The notes: generated from the sequence alone by a model not told the origin. 64,000 nucleotides of DNA from Planctomycetota bacterium (GCA_016713175.1 JADJPQ010000030.1:212335-276334); one strand, 5' to 3'. Numbered from the stretch's first letter, positions 43,037 through 51,637 are shown. Program-made: numbers and translations.

Positions 43037-43642
43037 TCAGTCTCGCTTCTTTTCGATCCAGTAATCGGGGTGGGAGGCATGCCGCAGGGTGTGACCGCAT
43101 AGGCCACACCACGCGGGAAGGTCGACCGGCGCGGCCGGGTCGCGCGCGGTCACGTGCAACACGCTGCCTGGCGACAGTTCGCGCAGGCGGAAGCGCAGTT
43201 CGAGCACCAGGTCACCGCAGCCGAGATCGCCGGCGTCCCAGTCGGCGTCGGCGGCCGGCGCCGTCGTCGTGGTGGGCGCAGTGGCAGCCCCGGCGACGCC
43301 AGTCGCGGCAGCGCCGAACAGGCAGGCGGGCCGCAGCGTGCGGCCCTGGCCCTCGGCCTCGCCGGCCATGTGCCACGCATGCAGGAAGCACTCGCGGCGG
43401 CTGATCCACGCCAGCGAACGTTCGCGCAGCGCCGCCGGCGGTTCGCGCAGTTCGCCGGCGATGCAGGTGCTGCACCGCGGTGCGCTCTTGTAGCCGAGGA
43501 CGATCGCCAGCACGGCGTCGTGGCCGCACAGGGTGTGGCCACAGTCGCCGCAGGCACGACCTTGCACGCCGCGCACGGTGGCCAGCAGCGCCGCCGTGCG
43601 GGTGTCCAGGTCGAGGTCGTCGTCGTCGAACTCTTCGGTCAT
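43037..43642 (-). CDS. Zinc-ribbon protein with C-terminal TusA-like domain
   Basis: A 201-residue protein from the ATG at 43642. The first 75 residues hold four Cys pairs or near-pairs (ACGDCGHTLCGHDAVL and APRCSTCIAGEL) that could bind zinc. After an Ala/Thr-rich linker (AAATGVAGAATAPTTTTAPA) the last 70 residues repeat the TusA-like layout of the neighbouring fusion: DAGDLGCGDLVLELRFRLRE and DLPAWCGLCGHTLRH, ending DYWIEKKRD. The two TusA-like domains of the operon are thus paralogs, one linked to a zinc ribbon and one to OsmC. It follows the transglutaminase gene with no spacing. I do not know a characterised homologue of the full architecture. Confidence 0.7.
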   Translation of the reverse strand: MTEEFDDDDLDLDTRTAALLATVRGVQGRACGDCGHTLCGHDAVLAIVLGYKSAPRCSTCIAGELREPPAALRERSLAWISRRECFLHAWHMAGEAEGQGRTLRPACLFGAAATGVAGAATAPTTTTAPAADADWDAGDLGCGDLVLELRFRLRELSPGSVLHVTARDPAAPVDLPAWCGLCGHTLRHASHPDYWIEKKRD

Positions 43643-44722
43643 CTACTTCACTTCGCGGAACGTCATCTTGCGTTCGAACTTGCCGAATTCGACCCCGTCG
43701 ATCTCGACGTAGCCTTTGGCATTGGCGTTGACCGGTCCACCGGCCTGGCGCGGTTCGAGCGTCAGGTCGCGACCCAGCGTCCAGGTCACCCGGCGCGCGT
43801 CCAGGTTGCCGAAGTAGTAGTCGACCATCGCCGGGTCCGCCTTCTGGTAGCCGTTGGCGGTCGTCAGCGTGACCTTCTCGGTGTTGTTGGCGTCGAGCGC
43901 GATCGGGGCGACGAAGATGTCGGCGACGGCGACGTCGTTGGGCACCCAGCCAAGGCCCGGGAACCACGACTCCGGCCAGCAGTGGTAGCTGCCGTCGCGG
44001 TCCTGGCCGTCGAGGCTCGGCTTGAACAAGGACCCGTACTTCATCCGGGTCGGGATGCCGGAGGCGCGGGCCAGGGCTGTCCACAGTGAATGGAAGTCGG
44101 TGCAGTTGCCGGTGCGGTTCTTCAGGCAGTAGTCGCTGCTGCCGACCGGTGACGCCTTCCACTTGGACGGGTCCTTGACCCAGTACTCGACGTTGGCGAG
44201 GGTCCAGTCGTACAGCTTGCGGGCGACCCGGACCGGGTTCTGTTCGTCGCCGCGGATCTGCGCCGCCAGCGCGCGGATCTCGTCGGTGACGACGACGTGC
44301 TGATCGTCGTCGAGCCAGGCGGCGTGCTCTTGGCGTTCGGCATCGGTCAGCGGTCGCGAACGGCCGGCGTCGATGTCGGCGTTGACTTCGCGGCGCATCA
44401 CCGTGAACGACGTCTTGACGGTCACCTTCTCGCCGGGCGTGGCGACTTCGGCGTAGACGTAGCGGTTGCCGAGCGCATCGGTCGTCTGCCGGAGGCCGTC
44501 GGGGCCGTCGATCTGCAGGCCGGTGATCGTCTGTTCGGCATCGTCGTGCGGAATGGGGAACCAGATGCGGACGTTCTTGGCGCCGGCCGGGACCGGCACG
44601 GTGATCGTGTTGGTGACCGCGAACGTCGCCGAATCGGCGAACAGCGCGGCGGCGGCGTGATTGCCGCCCGACTGACAGGCGGCGAGGGCCAACAGCGGCA
44701 TCGCGAGTGGAAGCGACTTCAT
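43643..44722 (-). CDS. Lipoprotein with transglutaminase-like domain
   Basis: A 359-residue protein from the ATG at 44722. The signal sequence ends in a lipobox (LALAAC at residues 11-16), so it is a lipoprotein. A beta domain (residues about 30-110, TITVPVPAGAKNVRIWFPIP) precedes the transglutaminase core: the catalytic Cys is in RTGNCTDFHSLWTALARASG (about residue 207) and the His in YHCWPESWFPG (about residue 248). A C-terminal beta region follows. Members of this family act as peptidases or peptide-crosslinking enzymes on the cell envelope. It lies 12 bp after the porin and abuts the sulfur-carrier genes, so it may be in the same transcript. Confidence 0.85.
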   Translation of the reverse strand: MKSLPLAMPLLALAACQSGGNHAAAALFADSATFAVTNTITVPVPAGAKNVRIWFPIPHDDAEQTITGLQIDGPDGLRQTTDALGNRYVYAEVATPGEKVTVKTSFTVMRREVNADIDAGRSRPLTDAERQEHAAWLDDDQHVVVTDEIRALAAQIRGDEQNPVRVARKLYDWTLANVEYWVKDPSKWKASPVGSSDYCLKNRTGNCTDFHSLWTALARASGIPTRMKYGSLFKPSLDGQDRDGSYHCWPESWFPGLGWVPNDVAVADIFVAPIALDANNTEKVTLTTANGYQKADPAMVDYYFGNLDARRVTWTLGRDLTLEPRQAGGPVNANAKGYVEIDGVEFGKFERKMTFREVK

Positions 44723-44734
44723 GGGAGCCTCCGA

Positions 44735-45949
44735 TCAGAAGTTGTATTGGAAGTACAGGTCGAAGCGCAGCGCGTTGCCGTCGAGCGTGGCGCCGGCATA
44801 CTCGGTCTGCCAGTAGGTGACATCGAAACCGGTGCGGATGCCGGTCTCCCAATCCATGATCGTGCCGACGTAGCCGCTGAGGTTGCGGTCGGGGTTGCCA
44901 GCGGCGAGGTCGTCGTTGTCCGGGTCGTCCATCGTGCCGCCGACATGGAACTTCGTCTTCGCCGTGCACGCGCAGACCAGTTCGGCCCAGCCGCCGGTCG
45001 AGCCGATCTCCTTGCCGGTGGTCGTGTTGATCGTCTGGCCGATGCCGCCGCGGACGTCGCCGAGGTTCTCGCCGCGCCAGACTTCGCCGCGCAGCGTCAG
45101 CGAACTGGTCAGCGCGATTTGCCAGTCCAGGCCCATGGTCCAGGTGTCGAAGCGGTGTTCGCCGCCGAACGCGGTGTCGGTCTCGGTGCGGCCGAACATG
45201 CCCCAGGCGCCGATCTCGGCGCGCTTCTTCTCGACCAGTTCGAACGGTCGGAAACCCGCGCGCATCTGCAGGTGCGGCAGACCGGAGTCGAAGCCGTCGC
45301 GCTCGCCCGTGGGGGTGTCGAGGTCCTGGTTGTTGACGGCGCCGGTCAGGCCGACGGCGGCCTTCAGGTCGAAGTTGCCATCTTTCGGCGCATAGCGGCC
45401 CTGGATCTGAGCGCGGCGATCGCCGAGGTTGCCCGCGTTCCACATCAGCATTTCGCCGTTCACCGCCGGGAACAGCGGCGAGATGATGTCCCAGTCCTGA
45501 CCGACGCGCAGACCGAGGTCGTCCTTGGCGACATCGATGTAGGCGAGCCGGATGCGCGGCGTCGCGCGCGACTCCGACGAACCGGTCGGGAAGTTGGCGA
45601 AGTCGGTCTCCAGCTTGGCGAGCACCTTGGCGCCGTTGATCTCGGCGGGCGTGATGTCGAAGCCAAAGCGCGTCAGGCGCGGATCCATGTGCGTCTGATC
45701 GTCGTTGCGCTTGGTCTCGGGCAACACGCGCGTGGGGATCACCACGCTGTCGAAGCGGGCGGTGTTGTAGTACGCGTCGAAGCGCAGGAAACCGTAGAAC
45801 TTGATCGGCAGGCCCGAACGGGTGAAGTCCGCCCAGTTGGTCGCGGCGGGCGCGGGCGGTTTCGGATCCGGGGTCTGGCCAGCGGCCTGGGCCATCAGCG
45901 CAGCCGACGAGGCGGCGCTGGCGAGCATAGCGATGCGGAGCGGATTCAT
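44735..45949 (-). CDS. Outer-membrane porin (DcaP-like)
   Basis: A 404-residue protein starting at the ATG at 45949, with a signal peptide (MNPLRIAMLASAASSAALMA). It is a predicted 16-strand-like barrel: IKFYGFLRFDAYYNTARFDS, MDPRLTRFGFDITPAEINGA, LRVGQDWDIISPLFPAVNGE, with a C-terminal Phe (LRFDLYFQYNF). The sequence resembles the DcaP/trimeric porin group that transports small anions or dicarboxylates. A Cys pair (ELVCACTAKTKFHV) near residue 315 is unusual for a barrel. It is the first gene of a run that continues with the transglutaminase lipoprotein. The transported substrate is unknown. Confidence 0.82.
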   Translation of the reverse strand: MNPLRIAMLASAASSAALMAQAAGQTPDPKPPAPAATNWADFTRSGLPIKFYGFLRFDAYYNTARFDSVVIPTRVLPETKRNDDQTHMDPRLTRFGFDITPAEINGAKVLAKLETDFANFPTGSSESRATPRIRLAYIDVAKDDLGLRVGQDWDIISPLFPAVNGEMLMWNAGNLGDRRAQIQGRYAPKDGNFDLKAAVGLTGAVNNQDLDTPTGERDGFDSGLPHLQMRAGFRPFELVEKKRAEIGAWGMFGRTETDTAFGGEHRFDTWTMGLDWQIALTSSLTLRGEVWRGENLGDVRGGIGQTINTTTGKEIGSTGGWAELVCACTAKTKFHVGGTMDDPDNDDLAAGNPDRNLSGYVGTIMDWETGIRTGFDVTYWQTEYAGATLDGNALRFDLYFQYNF

Positions 45950-46278
45950 TGGCGGTGTTCGTGACACCAGACGCGTCGCCACCGGGGCGGAGCAGTTCCC
46001 CGGCAGGTTCCAGATGCCGTCACCGCCGGCAGTCAGGGTGACGGCAGTCCGGACAGGACGCCGTCAGCGCTGCCTGCCGCAGCGAACGGGTCGGCCGATC
46101 GGAGTGCAGACCGCACCCCAGCCAGGCCGGCTTCAGCGCATTCAATGGCGGCGCAGCACGGTGTTCCTGTCTGGGTTCATGGGTCAGTCGCCGAGACGTT
46201 CGGCGAACGGCCGGAAACCTAGCGTGGCGTCGGGCGTGCACAACCCTGGCCCGCTTCATCCGGGCAGATTGCCCACGC
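45950..46278. other. 329-bp intergenic region
   Basis: This lies between the porin start (45949) and the end of egtB (46279), and should contain the porin promoter. It contains no open frame with coding character. I see a loose repeat of GGCAGTC-type words (46025-46060), but no clear terminator or regulator site. Confidence 0.5.
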
Positions 46279-47658
46279 TCAGGCCGACGGCGAGTCGGCG
46301 GCGAGCCGCACACAGGTGAACTGGAAGCGGGTGTCCGCCGGCCAGAAGTTGCGGTAGCTGACGCGGATGTGGTCCTTCGGCGTGGCCAGGGAACCGCCGC
46401 GCAGCACGCGCTGGTTGTCCATGAACTTGCCGTTGTACTCCATCAGGTCGCCATCGAAGGCGCGGTAGCCCGGGTAGGGCTCGTAGTGGCTCGCGGTCCA
46501 TTGCCAGCCGTCGCCGCCGAGCTGCAACAGGGTCGAGCCATCGCCGCGCGGAGCGAGCGTGACCAACCGATCGTCGTCGAGGAAGTTGCCGCCGACGGCC
46601 GCGAAGCCGGCAGCACGCATCGCGCATTCCCACTCGCGTTCGGTCGGCAACCGGACCGCGGCGTGATCGCGATGCTGCGCCGCAAACCAGCGTGCGAACG
46701 CATCGGCTTCATAGAAGCTGACGTGGCAGACCGGCGCGTCCGCCGCGAGCGGTGACCAGCCGCGCAGCGTCCACTGCCGGAACGCGCCGCCGTCGCGTTC
46801 CCAGTAGAACGGCATCGTCCAGCCGAGTTCTTGCACCTTGGCCCAGCCGTTCGACAGCCACAGCAGCGGTTGCCGATAGCCGCCGTCGTCGACGAACGCC
46901 CGCCACTCGGCGTTGGTGACCAGCCGATTGGCCAGCCGGAACGGCGCGACGAATGCGCGATGCACCGCGAGTTCGTTGTCCCAGCACCAGCCGCCTTCGC
47001 GGTTGCCGATCTCGACCAGTCCGCCGGTCTGTTCGAGGAAACACAACGGCACCGGTGCGGTCGCGCACGGCGGCAAGGACTCCGACCGGTACGGGCGCCG
47101 CAGCTCCGGCGGATCCGACCAGCGGATGTGCAGGATTTCGGTCAAGAACAGTTCCTGGTGCTGCTGCTCGTGCTGCAAGCCGGTCGTGGTCAAGAACGCC
47201 AACCGGTCGCGATCGACGCCACCCGGATCGCCGAGCAACCGTTCCATCGCGACGTCGACGGCATCGCGGAATGCCAGCGTCTCCGCGGTCGTCGGCCGCG
47301 CGACCTTGCCACGCAGCGGCCGGGCCAGCCGCGGCCCCAGGCCTTCGTAGTAGCTGTTGAACGGGAATTCGAAGCCTCGCCAATCGGTGTCGTAGCGGCC
47401 GAACGCGTGCAACACGTTGCGCGCGAAGAACCAGGAGGTGTGGCCAAGATTCCAGTAGGGCGGACTGACGTCGGGCATCGATTGGACGCGGAAGTCCTCG
47501 GCGGACAGCGGCGCCATCAGTTCGCGGCTCTTCGTGCGGATGCGGCGGTAGGCGATCAGCAGGCGGTCGGGGTCCACCGGCGCAGCGTAGGGGATCGACG
47601 GATCGGTTGCGCGTAGGCGGTCCTGGCGATGCAGCGCAGCAACCGGCCTACCGTTCAC
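46279..47658 (-). CDS. egtB: Ergothioneine biosynthesis protein EgtB (non-heme iron sulfoxide synthase)
   Basis: A 459-residue protein from the ATG at 47658; an internal GTG at 47577 (VDPDRLLIAYRRIR) could also serve, since the first 27 residues look unconserved. The N-terminal DinB-like domain holds the iron triad: His in NLGHTSWFFARNV and the HxxxHxE motif in LQHEQQHQELFLTEILHI (about residue 163). The C-terminal sulfatase-modifying (FGE-like) domain has GNREGGWCWDNELAVHRAF, LPTEREWECAMRAAGF, HYEPYPGYRAFDGDLMEYNG and VLRGGSLATP. EgtB joins cysteine or glutamylcysteine to hercynine with oxygen. The usual partner methyltransferase EgtD is not next to it. It lies four bases from lipB. Confidence 0.93.
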   Translation of the reverse strand: MNGRPVAALHRQDRLRATDPSIPYAAPVDPDRLLIAYRRIRTKSRELMAPLSAEDFRVQSMPDVSPPYWNLGHTSWFFARNVLHAFGRYDTDWRGFEFPFNSYYEGLGPRLARPLRGKVARPTTAETLAFRDAVDVAMERLLGDPGGVDRDRLAFLTTTGLQHEQQHQELFLTEILHIRWSDPPELRRPYRSESLPPCATAPVPLCFLEQTGGLVEIGNREGGWCWDNELAVHRAFVAPFRLANRLVTNAEWRAFVDDGGYRQPLLWLSNGWAKVQELGWTMPFYWERDGGAFRQWTLRGWSPLAADAPVCHVSFYEADAFARWFAAQHRDHAAVRLPTEREWECAMRAAGFAAVGGNFLDDDRLVTLAPRGDGSTLLQLGGDGWQWTASHYEPYPGYRAFDGDLMEYNGKFMDNQRVLRGGSLATPKDHIRVSYRNFWPADTRFQFTCVRLAADSPSA

Positions 47659-47662
47659 GTGG

Positions 47663-48259
47663 TCAAGGCGCCAACAGCGCCGGCATTGCCGCGCGCGCCG
47701 CGGCCTTGGCTTCCGGCAGACCGATCGGTCGACCCGCGGCGGCCGAGAGATCCGTCATCACGTCCGGCGACAGGCCGCATGGTCGCACCGCCTGCCAGGC
47801 AGAAAGATCCATCGCGACGTTGATCGCGATGCCGTGCAGGTTGACCCACTGCTTGATCGCGACGCCGATCGACGCCACCTTGCGGCCGGCGACGAACACA
47901 CCGGTGCCGTCGACCGACGGTTCGGCGTGCAGGCCGAAGGCGCCGCAGATCGCCACGCCAAACGCTTCGAGCCGTCGCAGCCAGTCCCGCACATCGCGCC
48001 GCGGCAGCCGGACGATCGGGTAGACGACGAGCTGGCCCGGACCGTGGAACGTGATCTTGCCGCCGCGTTCGATCGGCACGATGTCCGAGGTCAGTTCGGT
48101 CCGTGGTGTCGCCCGGCCGGCGGTGTAGACCCGATCGTGCTCGACCAACAGGATCCGGCCAGGGTCACGGCCGGCGAGCACGTCGGCGAGCAGCGCACGC
48201 ATGGCCGTCAGCACCGCCGCGAACGGGGCGCGGCCCAGATCCTCGATTTCGGGAGACAA
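47663..48259 (-). CDS. lipB: Octanoyl-[acyl-carrier-protein]:protein N-octanoyltransferase
   Basis: About 198 residues. The frame is open upstream of 48259 but no ATG or GTG fits; a TTG at 48259 (SPEIEDLGRAPFAAVLTAMR) starts where LipB proteins normally start, and a TTG at 48298 is an alternative. Family motifs are VYTAGRATPR, the substrate-binding GGKITFHGPGQLVVYPIVRL, and VFVAGRKVASIGVAIKQWV, with the conserved Lys in GRKVAS; the catalytic Cys position falls in the segment VRPCGLSPDVMT. LipB moves octanoate from acyl carrier protein to lipoate-dependent enzymes. lipA is not in the window. It is divergent from the small gene at 48291. Confidence 0.88.
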   Translation of the reverse strand: MSPEIEDLGRAPFAAVLTAMRALLADVLAGRDPGRILLVEHDRVYTAGRATPRTELTSDIVPIERGGKITFHGPGQLVVYPIVRLPRRDVRDWLRRLEAFGVAICGAFGLHAEPSVDGTGVFVAGRKVASIGVAIKQWVNLHGIAINVAMDLSAWQAVRPCGLSPDVMTDLSAAAGRPIGLPEAKAAARAAMPALLAP

Positions 48260-48290
48260 CGGCGACAGACTACCCGCCGTTCCGACGCCG

Positions 48291-48713
48291 ATGGTCAAGT
48301 CCCTGTTGTTCGTCTGTGCCTTGCAGCAACTGACGGTCACCCCGTACCCGGCTGAGGTCGGCGACTCCGTTGTCGTCCAGGCCATGGCGCCTTCGGGCCC
48401 ACTCGCGGGCCTGCCGATCGAACGTGAACTGCCCGACGGTTCGCGCGTCGCGATCGGCAGCACCGGGTCGGACGGCGTGCTGCGCCACGACGTGGCGGTC
48501 GCCGGCACGCACATCTTTCGGGCCCGGCATGGCGAGGTCGCGCTGGTCACGCCGCTCGCCGTGCGGGAGGCCCGACCGCGCTGGCCGCTGGCTCTCGCCT
48601 GCGTGCCGCTCGGCCTGGCCTTGGGGTGGCGTCACCTGCGCGACATGCGCCGCGAGGCCGCGGCGCGGGCGCGGCTCAGTTGCACTGGATCTGGAAGCTC
48701 AGGCAGTCACTGA
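48291..48713 (+). CDS. Short secreted-type protein with C-terminal membrane segment
   Basis: A 140-residue protein from the ATG at 48291 (MVKSLLFVCALQQLTVTPYP). After a short hydrophobic start it forms a single beta domain of the transthyretin-like type (VGDSVVVQAMAPSGPLAGLP, GSTGSDGVLRHDVAVAGTH), followed by a membrane helix (WPLALACVPLGLALGW) and a basic tail (RHLRDMRREAAARAR). The topology suggests an exported domain anchored by its C-terminus. I cannot name the family. Its 3' end overlaps the convergent secreted-protein gene by 38 bp. Confidence 0.6.
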   Translation: MVKSLLFVCALQQLTVTPYPAEVGDSVVVQAMAPSGPLAGLPIERELPDGSRVAIGSTGSDGVLRHDVAVAGTHIFRARHGEVALVTPLAVREARPRWPLALACVPLGLALGWRHLRDMRREAAARARLSCTGSGSSGSH

Positions 48714-49914
48714 TCGCGGTGCCGATCGAGGTCGTCGTCGAGCCCCCGCACAGCACCAGCGATTGCGCCGACAGCACCGCGCCGCATAGCCCCGGGATCA
48801 GGGGCAAAGGCATCGGGAACACCGTGCCGCCGGTGCAGCCGACGCCGCCACCGGTGAAGTTGGGGCCGAGCGTGCCGAGGACCGGCACGGCGAAGATCGG
48901 ACCGCACAGCAGCGGTGTCATCAGACCTGGCGGGGCGCACGGGCCGGTGCCGATCACCGCCCACGCGAGCTGGTTGGCCGGTGCGTTGCTGAGCCGGAAG
49001 CCGAAGGTCGCGTTGCCGAGGTTGGGGTCACCACGCAGATCGAACGTCATCGGGCATGGCGGGCACGAGCCGTTGGCGCAGGTCGCCGGCATCGACGTCG
49101 CGCGGCCGGGGCGGACGGCGAGGCCGATCATCGGATCGAGCGCGGCCGGGCCCGGGCAGCAGAACTGGTTGACGATCGCGACTGCTGGCGCAGCGACGAC
49201 GTACTGCAGGGCGACGGTGCTGACGCCGTCGGTGGCATAGAGCAGACCGCGGCAGCCGTTCACCGCGAGGCCGGTGATCGGGCCCAGGGCGATCGGCGGA
49301 CAGCCAGGCACCAGGATGCGTTGCACGGGCATGCACGGTGCCGCCACATTGGAGACGATGATCCAGTTCGCACCGGTCGCGAAGTCGGGGTAGCTGATGA
49401 ACACCAGGCCGTTGCACTCGTCCACCGCCAGGCCGCTGGTGCACTGCTGGATCGCCGACGGCACCAGGCCGGTCGCGCACTGGCCGGCGGGGACCACCGG
49501 GCAGCCCAGGTTGTAGAAGTGCAGGATGCCGAGGCTGTCGATCATCCACAGCTGATTCTGGCTCTCGACGACCTCCAGGCCGGTCGCGAAGGCGTTCGGG
49601 CCGAGCCCCGGAAACGGCGCCGGCGGGCACATGATGCCGCAGTTGTCGTCGGTCTTGGCCAGGAACAGGCCGTTGGTGATGAACGCGCCGGGACGCGTTG
49701 GATCCCAACCAGTGCCGCCGGCATGGGGCGGCAGGCCGGCCGCATTCGGGAACCACGGCAACGGACACTGCGCGATCGGAGCGCAGGCCCAGTGGTCATG
49801 GTGACGCAGCGAAGGCGCCAGCCGGGTCACGCCGACGAGGTGGTCGGGCGTCTGGGCGGACAGGGATGCCGCGGTCACGAACAGTGACGCGGCCAGGATG
49901 GTGTGGCGGATCAT
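48676..49914 (-). CDS. Secreted cysteine-rich protein, planctomycete type
   Basis: A 412-residue protein from the ATG at 49914, with a signal peptide (MIRHTILAASLFVTAASLSAQ). It carries an unusually high number of Cys residues, spaced in pairs through the chain (WACAPIAQCPLP, CGIMCPPAPFPG, VNQFCCPGPAALD, CANGSCPPCPM), so multiple disulfides are likely outside the cytoplasm. Repeated GLAV-type blades (TSGLAVDECNGLVFISY; ITGLAVNGCRGLLYATD; MIGLAVRPG) suggest a beta-propeller. The last 130 residues (GDPNLGNATFGFRLSNAPAN onward) are the same C-terminal module as in the secreted proteins at 1783 and 9847. Function unknown. Confidence 0.72.
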   Translation of the reverse strand: MIRHTILAASLFVTAASLSAQTPDHLVGVTRLAPSLRHHDHWACAPIAQCPLPWFPNAAGLPPHAGGTGWDPTRPGAFITNGLFLAKTDDNCGIMCPPAPFPGLGPNAFATGLEVVESQNQLWMIDSLGILHFYNLGCPVVPAGQCATGLVPSAIQQCTSGLAVDECNGLVFISYPDFATGANWIIVSNVAAPCMPVQRILVPGCPPIALGPITGLAVNGCRGLLYATDGVSTVALQYVVAAPAVAIVNQFCCPGPAALDPMIGLAVRPGRATSMPATCANGSCPPCPMTFDLRGDPNLGNATFGFRLSNAPANQLAWAVIGTGPCAPPGLMTPLLCGPIFAVPVLGTLGPNFTGGGVGCTGGTVFPMPLPLIPGLCGAVLSAQSLVLCGGSTTTSIGTAISDCLSFQIQCN

Positions 49915-50021
49915 GACTTCAGGGGTGGCAGGGAAACCACCCTGGAAGGGCGATCCGCTCGCGAGCGCACGCCGTTTGTGCTCGGAATTCCGGGTGGGCG
50001 TTGCGCTCTGCCGTCAGCGGC

Positions 50022-50348
50022 TCAGGCCAGGACCTTGTCGACCCGCGCTTTCACGTTGCGGATGTCGAGGTTGCCGAGGAAGCGATCCACTTCCTTGCCG
50101 TCCTTGAAGAAGATGCAAGTCGGCACGCTCTGCACGCGGAAGCTGCTCGCGGTCTCCATCGCGCTGTCGATGTCGATCTTGTAGACCGCCAGTTTGCCCT
50201 CGTACTGGGCCGCAACCGCATCGATCGTCGGTGCCAGGGCCTTGCATGGGCCGCACCAGGTGGCGGAGAAATCGACCAGCACCGGGGTCTTCGCGCCGGC
50301 AACGGTGTTCTTGAAGGTCTCGTCGGTCAGTTCGGTCACTTTCGCCAT
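50022..50348 (-). CDS. trxA: Thioredoxin
   Basis: A 108-residue protein from the ATG at 50348, of exactly the usual thioredoxin length. The active-site motif WCGPCK lies at residues 31-36, preceded by PVLVDFSATWC. The cis-proline region (RVQSVPTCIFFKDGKEV) and the conserved Asp (DFSA, Asp26) are present. There is no signal peptide, so it acts in the cytoplasm as a general disulfide reductase. It stands alone, with no thioredoxin reductase alongside it. The extra Cys just after the cis-Pro (PTCIFF) is common in bacterial thioredoxins. Confidence 0.95.
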   Translation of the reverse strand: MAKVTELTDETFKNTVAGAKTPVLVDFSATWCGPCKALAPTIDAVAAQYEGKLAVYKIDIDSAMETASSFRVQSVPTCIFFKDGKEVDRFLGNLDIRNVKARVDKVLA

Positions 50349-50511
50349 GGTCGTGTCGCTTCTGCGTTTCGTCTTGGGAGTGCTCCGCCCGGGTGGGCCG
50401 AAACCATTTTGGCCGGGTCGGGCCAGGGCGCAAGGGCAACGTTCGGATGGCGGCCTCGAGTCGGGAACGGTCCGCTGCCGATGTTCTGGACAACGGTCGG
50501 ATGCAACGGCG

Positions 50512-51387
50512 ATGAAGCTGGTTTCGGTATCGATGGTCAGGGACGAGGAGTACTGGATCTGGTACGCCCTGACGTCGGTCTACCCGCACGTCGACGAGAT
50601 CCTGGTGTTCGACAACCACAGCCGCGATCGCACGATCGAGATCATCCGCGGCATGCGGCATATCGCCGACAAGCTGACCCTGTTCGAGGGCTTTGGCGGC
50701 AGCAACGAACACGATAACCGCGAAGCGATGCTGCAGGAGGCGCGTCGGCGCGGCGGCACGCACGTGCTCACGCTGGATGGCGACGAGGTCCACGCCGAGC
50801 CGATGCTCGCCTTCTGCCGGCAACTGCTGATCCTGCAGGAACACCAGCCGGCGCTGGCGGATCCGCCGCGCAATCCGTGCGTGCCGATGGACTCGAGTCC
50901 GAGCGACGGCGCCCTGATCAAGAACCTGGCGCTGCGGCCGATCCACCCGGGCTTCGCCGGGCCCGGCACCTGCCGACCGCAGGACTACCTGCAGCCGGAC
51001 AACTGCCACAGCGCCTACAACTATCTGACGCGGATCAGTTCGCTGCACAACCTGCGCGGCAACGGCCTGATCTGGGGCCAGCACGGCTTCCTGGAGACCG
51101 ACGATCTCTACGTGCAGGCCTCGCCGCGGACGCTGTGGCTGGCGAACGCCTGGTTCCTGCATTTCTCGCATCATCCGCGCTCCAGCCGGCGCAAGGCGGA
51201 TGGCACCGCGTGGATACGGCCGATTGCCGATCACGGCAGCGTGCCGATCCACGCGCACGTGCACTGGCCGGCAGCGTTGTTGCGACCGGACGGGCCGGGC
51301 AACCCGACGCTGGAATCCTGGGGCGTCAGCGATCCGCCGCCAGGGCGACCGCGTGCCCGGCTCGAGGAATTCCTCGCGCCGGCCTGA
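50512..51387 (+). CDS. Family 2-like glycosyltransferase
   Basis: A 291-residue protein from the ATG at 50512 (MKLVSVSMVRDEEYWIWYAL); the frame upstream to 50194 lies opposite thioredoxin and is not coding. The N-terminal part is a GT-A fold: RDEE near residue 10, ILVFDNHSRDRTIEIIRGM for the nucleotide region, and TLDGDEVHAEP for the metal-binding DxD-type site (about residue 88). The C-terminal half contains many His and Trp residues (LHFSHHPRSSRR) of unknown role. There is no membrane segment. The acceptor is unknown. No polysaccharide cluster surrounds it. Confidence 0.78.
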   Translation: MKLVSVSMVRDEEYWIWYALTSVYPHVDEILVFDNHSRDRTIEIIRGMRHIADKLTLFEGFGGSNEHDNREAMLQEARRRGGTHVLTLDGDEVHAEPMLAFCRQLLILQEHQPALADPPRNPCVPMDSSPSDGALIKNLALRPIHPGFAGPGTCRPQDYLQPDNCHSAYNYLTRISSLHNLRGNGLIWGQHGFLETDDLYVQASPRTLWLANAWFLHFSHHPRSSRRKADGTAWIRPIADHGSVPIHAHVHWPAALLRPDGPGNPTLESWGVSDPPPGRPRARLEEFLAPA

Positions 51388-51399
51388 ACGGCAGGGCGT

Positions 51400-51633
51400 T
51401 CAGACGCTGCGGTTCATCGCCGCCAGCAGGCGGTCCGTCGGAATGCCGTTCTGCGTCGCGACGGTCTCGACGGTGTCATGCGGGTTGAAACCGCAGTTGC
51501 GGCAGCCGCCGAGGTGGAAGTCGCGCATCAGCACCATGCCCAGCGACGGATCGGCCGTCAGGATCTCGAGCATCGTGTTCTGGGCGGTGAAGCGGCTCTT
51601 GGCCGTGTTCTGGTTGTTGGTCGTCGGGTTCAT
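51400..51633 (-). CDS. DUF1858-family small protein
   Basis: A 77-residue protein from the ATG at 51633. After a polar N-terminus (residues 1-18), the DUF1858 domain is seen as MLEILTADPSLGMVLMRDFH, the two-cysteine motif GGCRNCGFNPHDTVETVA (C-x2-C) and a C-terminal helix (RLLAAMNRSV). The family is often found with hybrid-cluster or iron-sulfur proteins; the Cys pair suggests metal or cluster binding or redox activity. It follows the Mrp gene with four bases between, so both are likely co-transcribed. Confidence 0.82.
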   Translation of the reverse strand: MNPTTNNQNTAKSRFTAQNTMLEILTADPSLGMVLMRDFHLGGCRNCGFNPHDTVETVATQNGIPTDRLLAAMNRSV

Positions 51634-51637
51634 CGTG

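Noticed and set aside
43212..45443. Minus-strand open frame of 743 codons across the transglutaminase and porin genes
   Set aside because: Arg/Asp-rich frame shadow; the correct frames have signal peptides, lipobox and catalytic residues.
49919..49945. GGGTGG/CCACCC hairpin as a terminator or riboswitch
   Set aside because: The stem is short, is not followed by a T-run on either strand and lies just upstream of a start codon; no known regulatory RNA fold is evident.
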